From assembly GCA_003696125.1 (NCBI GenBank), contig RFHZ01000195.1, positions 1 to 10,574 of the forward strand: a stretch of 10,574 bases of DNA. Reading direction: 5' to 3'. Shown here piece after piece: positions 6,648 to 10,574 of this stretch (within the stretch, counting starts at the first letter, position 1; each line of letters begins with the position of its first letter). Source of the DNA: Nitrospinota bacterium. Its GTDB lineage: Bacteria > Tectomicrobia > Entotheonellia > J063. Position numbers and translations under genes: made by a program. The notes beneath the pieces are model-generated. The model was not told the origin of the DNA, made no database searches, and was given only the letters and a program-made list of their open reading frames with translations.

Positions 6648-7470
6648 AGGCCTCCCAGCGCCTGGAGATGCCCAGCTCGACGATGCCGGCATGGAACTGT
6701 TGGTAGAGGAGGACCAGGGGGATGGTGGAGGGAGGAGGGGTGTTGCAGAGGGCATGGCGGAGCTCCTCTGGTCTGTATTCCCTGACCACGGCGGCCAGAT
6801 CTTCTGCGGTAAAGTCCCGCTGGATCCCCTCCTGGAAGAGTTGCTGGCAGCGGTCGTAATCGTCCCGGTCTGGAACACCCAAAGAGTGCAGGAGCCTTCG
6901 GGCATAGGCGTCGGCGATGAAGACAGGGCGATTCACCGCATAGAGGAGAATGCAGTCCCGCGTTTCAGGTCCAAAGCCGATCTTGAGCTCCTGCAACTCC
7001 TTTTCCACCGCCTGGTGTTTCCACAGGGAAAAGACGTGCTCCACGCCCCCCTTTTCCTGGAGAAAGCGACAGAAACGGAGCAGGCGCCGGCTCTTCTGCC
7101 TGGGAAAGCGACTCGGCCTGAGTAAGGTCTCCAGATGGGGGAGGGGTATGCTGAGGAGGGCATCGATATCAAATCCTTTCCCGCTGGCCTGGAGGAACTG
7201 CTGGAGGTTATAGAGGCAGGTCCGCACCTGCCTCCAGGAGACCTGGTGGACCAGCAGCGCCCCCACGCATATCTCCAGCCGGAAATCGCCTGTGGTATAC
7301 CTGGGCCACCAGGTCTTGAGAGAGAGGGATGGACCTGGAAGAGGACCTGCAGGGGTTGGGGGAGCAAACCACTGCCGCAGGAGAGTGAAGAGGTGGTAAA
7401 AGTTGAGGGAATCACCTTTTGCTATTGGCATCGCTGAGGATCGTTTCTCTTCCCCGGTACGGTATGCCAT
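6544..7470 (-). CDS. HhH-GPD DNA glycosylase, MagIII-like (endonuclease III superfamily, no Fe-S cluster)
   Basis: Predicted base-excision repair glycosylase of 308 residues. The HhH-GPD core runs about 65-268: ALLVHQVSW (71-79), where the family usually has LLxQxxxW, the hairpin KIGFGPET (163-170), and the catalytic Asp187 in FIADAYARR (184-192). The lyase lysine of endonuclease III is replaced by Glu169, and the four C-terminal Fe-S cysteines are absent. Both traits, together with the segments YDRCQQLFQEGIQ (205-217) and LYQQFHAGIVELG (255-267), resemble what I recall of Helicobacter pylori MagIII, a monofunctional 3-methyladenine glycosylase, so alkylated-base removal is likely. Other Fe-S-free endonuclease III relatives remain possible. 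The start at ATG 7470 lacks a clear Shine-Dalgarno, and ATG 7431 (Met14) is equally possible. It lies 16 nt after the DUF445 gene. Residues from about 275 on are a Ser/Pro/Thr-rich tail encoded wholly antisense to the methyltransferase gene. Confidence 0.8.
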   Translation of the reverse strand: MAYRTGEEKRSSAMPIAKGDSLNFYHLFTLLRQWFAPPTPAGPLPGPSLSLKTWWPRYTTGDFRLEICVGALLVHQVSWRQVRTCLYNLQQFLQASGKGFDIDALLSIPLPHLETLLRPSRFPRQKSRRLLRFCRFLQEKGGVEHVFSLWKHQAVEKELQELKIGFGPETRDCILLYAVNRPVFIADAYARRLLHSLGVPDRDDYDRCQQLFQEGIQRDFTAEDLAAVVREYRPEELRHALCNTPPPSTIPLVLLYQQFHAGIVELGISRRWEAFRAAFFSSSAPIPTPTTDPSPGNPRTPGVDAPAG

Positions 7471-7486
7471 CGAGCCAGGATCAGGC

Positions 7487-8089
7487 TTACAGGAAGACCA
7501 GGAGCACCACCTGCACCACCCCGATCAGGAAACCGAGTACCCCTCCCAGCAGTTCGATCGCCTGCAGTTCCCGCCGGGCGATCTGGAGGATCAGGGTTTC
7601 CAGCTTTTCCATGTCGAACTGCTCGATCCGGTCCACAACGATCTGTTTGAAGTCGATGCTCTCTTCGATCTGGGCGATGACACGTTCGGTGACGTCGGGT
7701 AACATGGCCACCACTTCGGTGATGATGGCCCGCTTCATCTTCTGGAGGATCTCTAAGCCGTTCAGGGTCGAATAGAGGGCTGCAATGCGCAGGACCTTGG
7801 TCTGCAGGAAATGATCGATCTTCTTCTCCAGGTTTTGCCGGAGTTGTTGCTGCGATTCCGGGGTGCGCATGGAATTGGCGATGTCCTGGGGGAAAACGAG
7901 TTCGCGCTGCACGATGTTGCCGATACTCTCGGCCAGTTCCCTCTGCCGCTTGGGGATCAACCCCTGGAAGGAGAGTCCCCTCCACCTGATCGGTTGGCGG
8001 GGATAGAAGATCATGCGAATGGCCAGGTAATTGGTAAACCAACCGATGCCGGCGCTGATCAGCGGAATAAACCAGTACAGAGTCTGCAT
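7487..8089 (-). CDS. DUF445 family membrane protein
   Basis: A 200-residue protein of unknown biochemical function from the DUF445 (YheB/YjiN-related) family. Visible hallmarks are the N-terminal membrane helix running into GWFTNYLAIRMIFYP (16-30), GLIPKRQRELAESIG (43-57), a long charged helical middle (about 60-165) that may form a coiled coil, and the C-terminal ELQAIELLGGVLGFLIGVVQ (174-193) that ends in a second membrane helix. The two-helix hairpin-like layout and length match the short form of the family. The ATG at 8089 has AGGAAGG at 8100-8094 upstream. It is the first gene of a two-gene unit with the glycosylase (16-nt gap) and has a strong promoter at 8138-8166. Nothing in the sequence links its function to DNA repair beyond co-transcription. 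Confidence 0.9.
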   Translation of the reverse strand: MQTLYWFIPLISAGIGWFTNYLAIRMIFYPRQPIRWRGLSFQGLIPKRQRELAESIGNIVQRELVFPQDIANSMRTPESQQQLRQNLEKKIDHFLQTKVLRIAALYSTLNGLEILQKMKRAIITEVVAMLPDVTERVIAQIEESIDFKQIVVDRIEQFDMEKLETLILQIARRELQAIELLGGVLGFLIGVVQVVLLVFL

Positions 8090-8129
8090 ACCACCTTCCT
8101 TTTCCCAGGCAAAGCATCAAGATATCACC

Positions 8130-8156
8130 CCTCTGGGATTATAGTCGGTCCAGAGG
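8130..8156. repeat. Inverted repeat bracketing the DUF445 -10 box
   Basis: CCTCTGG (8130-8136) is the exact reverse complement of CCAGAGG (8150-8156), with 13 nt between them. The -10 hexamer (8138-8143) lies in the gap, and the predicted transcription start lies in the left arm. This suits a repressor or autoregulatory site, but 7-bp arms could be chance. Confidence 0.35.
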
Positions 8157-8166
8157 CCGGGTGCAA
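8138..8166 (-). promoter_or_regulatory. Sigma70-type promoter for DUF445-glycosylase
   Basis: On the minus strand: -35 TTGCAC (8166-8161), a 17-nt spacer and a perfect -10 TATAAT (8143-8138). The predicted start is near 8131, giving a leader of about 42 nt before ATG 8089. Confidence 0.8.
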
Positions 8167-8189
8167 GAATTTTCCCCGGAAAGTTCTTG
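8164..8189. promoter_or_regulatory. 26-bp imperfect palindrome between two divergent promoters (candidate shared operator)
   Basis: Reading inward, CAAGAA (8164-8169) pairs with TTCTTG (8184-8189) and TTTCC (8171-8175) pairs with GGAAA (8178-8182). Only T8170/G8183 and the central CC fail, so 11 of 13 base pairs match. The outer arms enter both -35 boxes: 8161-8166 for the DUF445 promoter and 8187-8192 for the nuoJ promoter. A dimeric regulator bound here would contact both promoters. Its identity is unknown. Confidence 0.55.
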
Positions 8190-8215
8190 ACATGCTCGTC
8201 CTCATCTGTTAATAT
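8187..8215 (+). promoter_or_regulatory. Sigma70-type promoter for nuoJKL
   Basis: A perfect -35 TTGACA (8187-8192), a 17-nt spacer and -10 TAATAT (8210-8215, five of six). The predicted start is near 8222. A small palindrome ATGCGCAT (8214-8221) overlaps the end of the -10 box. The leader to nuoJ is about 144 nt and contains an 11-codon ORF. Confidence 0.8.
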
Positions 8216-8328
8216 GCGCATGTTGTTCCCGCCATTTTCCTCTTCTTTGAGATACGATAATCCACATCAGGAATAGGTAGAGCCCTGCGAGTGGAGTGAA
8301 GCGAAAAGACCAGGAGGGAGTGGATCGA

Positions 8329-8364
8329 ATGGAAACAGTGTGTCAAAAGGGGAGTGCAAGCTGA
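8329..8364 (+). CDS. Eleven-codon upstream ORF (METVCQKGSAS), possible nuoJ leader peptide
   Basis: ATG at 8329 is preceded by AGGAGGGAG (8312-8320) at 8-nt spacing, a stronger ribosome binding site than any at nuoJ itself. It ends with TGA at 8362-8364, one base before the likely nuoJ GTG at 8366, an arrangement that allows a terminating ribosome to restart on nuoJ. The peptide has no recognisable family. The alternatives are that the site is fortuitous, or that a one-base shift relative to an ancestral longer NuoJ start has occurred, since the two frames differ by one. Confidence 0.4.
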   Translation: METVCQKGSAS

Positions 8365-8365
8365 A

Positions 8366-8872
8366 GTGGAGTTTCTTCTCTTTTCGATTCTGGCCGTACT
8401 GATATTGATTACCTCCATGCTGGTAATCCTGCACCGCAACCCTATCTATAGCGCCCTCTTTTTGATCGTCAGCTTCCTGCTGATGGCCGGACTCTTCCTC
8501 CTGCTCAATGCCCAGTTTCTCGCCGTGGTGCAGGTGATCATCTATGCCGGGGCGATCATGGTTCTCTTCCTCTTTGTCCTCATGTTACTCGATGTCCGCC
8601 AACTGGAACGGGCCATCCATCGGGTGCGTTACCAACGCTCCTTAGGACTCATCTTAGGGCTTCTCTTTTTCCTGGAGATCGGCCTGTTGATCCGTTCGGC
8701 AACGTTACAGGGAGAGCCGGGCGCTTTTTCTCCGGAAAAGGTCCAGGAGCTGGGGAATATCCAGATCCTGGGGAAGTTACTCTTTACCGACTACCTGTAT
8801 CCCTTTGAGATGACTTCCCTGCTCTTACTGGTAGCCATTATCGGGGCGGTGCTTTTGGCCAGAAGGGAATAA
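8366..8872 (+). CDS. nuoJ: NADH-quinone oxidoreductase subunit J
   Basis: Membrane-arm subunit of complex I that helps couple quinone reduction to the antiporter-like subunits. The protein has 168 residues from GTG 8366, opening [12 protein letters not shown], which matches the MEF opening of E. coli NuoJ. The upstream in-frame GTG at 8354 would add four residues but sits directly against its purine run with no spacing. Visible landmarks (numbered from GTG 8354) are [11 protein letters not shown] (27-37) after helix 1, and [27 protein letters not shown] (53-79), the most conserved stretch of the family, with the mobile third helix. A short loop, a fourth helix and a last helix near the C-terminus follow. 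Length agrees with the family (about 165-185). It is the first gene of a nuoJ-nuoK-nuoL unit, which is unusual because nuoJ normally follows nuoI. Confidence 0.95.
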   Translation: MEFLLFSILAVLILITSMLVILHRNPIYSALFLIVSFLLMAGLFLLLNAQFLAVVQVIIYAGAIMVLFLFVLMLLDVRQLERAIHRVRYQRSLGLILGLLFFLEIGLLIRSATLQGEPGAFSPEKVQELGNIQILGKLLFTDYLYPFEMTSLLLLVAIIGAVLLARRE

Positions 8873-8897
8873 CGGTCCCTGTGATGGAAGGAGAGGT

Positions 8898-9200
8898 ATG
8901 GTTCCCACAACGCATTATCTCCTGTTGAGTGCGGCGATCTTTGTGATCGGGGTGATGGGGGTCCTTATCCGCCGCAATGCCCTCGTCATCTTTATGGCCA
9001 TCGAGTTGATGCTCAACGCGGTGAACCTCTCCTTTGTGGCCTTTGCGCGTGAGCTGCAATCGATGCATGGACAGTTGTTCGTGCTCTTTGTACTGACCGT
9101 GGCCGCGGCCGAGGCCACGGTGGGGCTGGCCATTATTATTGCTATCTTCCGCAACAAAGAGAGTGTGGACATCGACGATATCAACCTGATGAAGGGCTGA
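8898..9200 (+). CDS. nuoK: NADH-quinone oxidoreductase subunit K
   Basis: Small antiporter-like membrane subunit (100 aa, the usual length) of the complex I proton path. There are three helices, about 7-24, 28-48 and 60-83. The two buried acids essential in E. coli are at the same positions: Glu36 in [13 protein letters not shown] and Glu72 in [12 protein letters not shown]. The C-terminus [10 protein letters not shown] is also typical. ATG 8898 has AAGGAG at 8888-8893 upstream. The gene starts 25 nt after nuoJ and ends 19 nt before nuoL. Confidence 0.97.
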   Translation: MVPTTHYLLLSAAIFVIGVMGVLIRRNALVIFMAIELMLNAVNLSFVAFARELQSMHGQLFVLFVLTVAAAEATVGLAIIIAIFRNKESVDIDDINLMKG

Positions 9201-9219
9201 GGAAAGGAAGCGAGAGGTC

Positions 9220-10574
9220 ATGTTGCAGACGATCTGGCTTGTGCTGGTCTTCCCTCTGTTAGGGGCCCTGATCAACGGCCTCTGGAGGCGTACGCTTTCC
9301 GAAAAACAGATCGGATACATCGGCTGTGGAGCGGTCTTCCTCTCCTTCCTCTGGGCCCTCGAGGCCTTCCTCTCCCTGCTCAGCCTCCCGGCAGGGGCCC
9401 GCTCCCTGGAGGTGGTGCTCTATCGCTGGATGGGGGTGGGAGATTTCGTGGTAGAGGTCGGCTTCCTGGTCGATCCCCTCTCTGTCCTGATGACCCTGGT
9501 GGTGACCGGCGTGGGATTCGTGATCCACTGGTACTCGATGGGGTACATGCACGACGATCCAGGGTTCCAACGCTATTTTGCCTTCCTCAATCTCTTCGTC
9601 TTCTCCATGTTGCTCCTGGTCTTGGCCAACAACTTCTTGCTCTTCTTCGTCGGCTGGGAGGCGGTGGGGCTCTGTTCCTATCTCCTGATCGGCTTCTGGT
9701 ATGAGAGAAAATCGGCAGCCGATGCCGGAAAAAAGGCGTTTGTGGTCAACCGGGTTGGGGATTTTGCTTTCCTGGTGGGGATCTTCCTCCTCTTCCGCAC
9801 CTTTGGCACTCTCGATTTTGAGGAGGTTTTTGCGGCAGCACCACAGGTCTTGACCGCCGGGGGAGCGCTTGCCACCTGGATCACCCTCCTCCTCTTTATC
9901 GGTGCTACGGGAAAATCGGCCCAGATCCCGCTCTACGTCTGGTTGCCGGATGCCATGGAAGGTCCAACCCCGGTCAGTGCCCTGATCCATGCGGCAACCA
10001 TGGTCACGGCCGGGGTCTACATGATTGCCCGGACCCATGTCCTCTACCTGCTGGCGCCCGGTATCATGACCCTGGTGGCGCTGATCGGTGTCATAACCGC
10101 CTTCTATGCCGCCTCCATCGGCCTGGTGCAAAACGATATCAAGCGGGTGCTGGCCTACTCGACGATCAGCCAGCTCGGCTACATGTTCCTGGCCACCGGG
10201 GTGGGGGCTTTTACCGCCGGGATGTTCCATCTGGTGACCCACGCCTTTTTCAAAGCCCTCCTCTTTTTAGGGGCAGGAAGTGTCATTCACGCCCTGGCCG
10301 GAGAGCAGGATCTCCGGAAGATGGGGGGACTGCGATCCCGGCTTCCCCTGACCTATTTCACCTTCCTGGCCGGGGCCCTGGCCCTTGCCGGTATCGTCCC
10401 CTTTGCCGGGTTCTTTAGCAAGGATGCCATCCTCTGGGCCGCCTGGAGCCAGGGGAATCTCTTCTACTGGTTTTTGGGAACGATTACCGCTTTTATGACC
10501 GCCTTTTATATCTTCCGTCTCTTCTTCCTCACCTTTCATGGCGAGTCGCGCGTGGAGGAGGCGGTGGAAGAGCA
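9220..10574 (+). CDS. nuoL: NADH-quinone oxidoreductase subunit L (partial, 3' end beyond window)
   Basis: Distal antiporter-like subunit of complex I that pumps protons and carries the long lateral helix. ATG 9220 begins MLQTIWLVLVFPLLGALING. Only the first 451 codons of a family of about 610-660 are present, so the lateral helix is outside the window. The proton-path residues are intact: Glu147 in GWEAVGLCSYLLIGFWY, Asp181 in NRVGDF, Lys232 in GATGKSAQIPLYVWLPDAM, and Lys401-Asp402 in GFFSKDAILWAAW (equivalent to E. coli Glu144, Asp178, Lys229 and Lys399-Asp400). The stretch GPTPVSALIHAATMVTAGVY and the broken-helix regions are also conserved. GAGG at 9214-9217 is very close to the ATG, and AGGAAG further upstream may serve instead. 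nuoM and nuoN probably follow. Confidence 0.96.
   Translation, partial: MLQTIWLVLVFPLLGALINGLWRRTLSEKQIGYIGCGAVFLSFLWALEAFLSLLSLPAGARSLEVVLYRWMGVGDFVVEVGFLVDPLSVLMTLVVTGVGFVIHWYSMGYMHDDPGFQRYFAFLNLFVFSMLLLVLANNFLLFFVGWEAVGLCSYLLIGFWYERKSAADAGKKAFVVNRVGDFAFLVGIFLLFRTFGTLDFEEVFAAAPQVLTAGGALATWITLLLFIGATGKSAQIPLYVWLPDAMEGPTPVSALIHAATMVTAGVYMIARTHVLYLLAPGIMTLVALIGVITAFYAASIGLVQNDIKRVLAYSTISQLGYMFLATGVGAFTAGMFHLVTHAFFKALLFLGAGSVIHALAGEQDLRKMGGLRSRLPLTYFTFLAGALALAGIVPFAGFFSKDAILWAAWSQGNLFYWFLGTITAFMTAFYIFRLFFLTFHGESRVEEAVEE

Noticed and set aside
5865-6905. 346-codon minus-strand open frame across the methyltransferase
   Set aside because: It overlaps two recognisable genes in other frames and has a repetitive Ser/Pro/Leu composition with no motif.
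8289-8324. Two copies of GAGTGGA about 29 bp apart in the nuoJ leader
   Set aside because: Seven-base direct repeats in purine-rich ribosome-site sequence are expected by chance, and the second copy overlaps the Shine-Dalgarno of the short ORF.
9259-10242. 327-codon open frame on the minus strand opposite nuoL
   Set aside because: It is antisense to the conserved nuoL core. The product is a charged low-complexity Glu/Gly/His/Asp mixture with no recognisable domain.

Overview
The window looks like an ordinary, densely packed chromosomal segment of a Gram-negative bacterium. It is moderately GC-rich by eye. A periplasmic peptide-binding protein with a signal peptide, an EmrA/EmrB-type efflux pair and complex I membrane subunits all fit that. 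The phylum cannot be settled from the sequence. No insertion sequence, prophage, CRISPR array, tRNA or rRNA gene was seen.

Layout. Bases 1-2542 (minus strand) hold a peptide ABC importer: yejA (binding protein) followed by yejB (permease, cut by the window edge). Bases 2543-2958 are a divergent control region with one sigma70-type promoter facing each way, two short inverted repeats and a leader of about 250 nt in front of emrA. Bases 2959-6647 (plus strand) form a compact unit: emrA (membrane fusion protein), emrB (14-helix DHA2 drug/proton antiporter) and a class I SAM-dependent methyltransferase. Bases 6544-8089 (minus strand) hold a DUF445 membrane protein followed by a MagIII-like HhH-GPD DNA glycosylase, whose 3' end runs antisense into the methyltransferase gene. 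Bases 8090-8365 are a second divergent control region: two near-consensus promoters back to back with a 26-bp imperfect palindrome between them whose arms reach both -35 boxes. Bases 8366-10574 (plus strand) hold nuoJ, nuoK and the first 451 codons of nuoL, the proton-pumping membrane arm of NADH-quinone oxidoreductase.

How the genes fit together. YejAB imports peptides and EmrAB exports hydrophobic compounds; a methyltransferase in the efflux unit suggests a modify-and-export or self-protection role, which is inference. The nuo genes start at nuoJ with their own promoter, so the membrane-arm genes are split from nuoA-I here.

No new system is evident at the protein level. The most interesting signals are regulatory and architectural: the shared 26-bp palindrome at the nuoJ/DUF445 divergent promoter, the palindrome over the emrA -10 box, an 11-codon upstream ORF ending one base before the likely nuoJ start, and the glycosylase tail that exists only within the antisense overlap.
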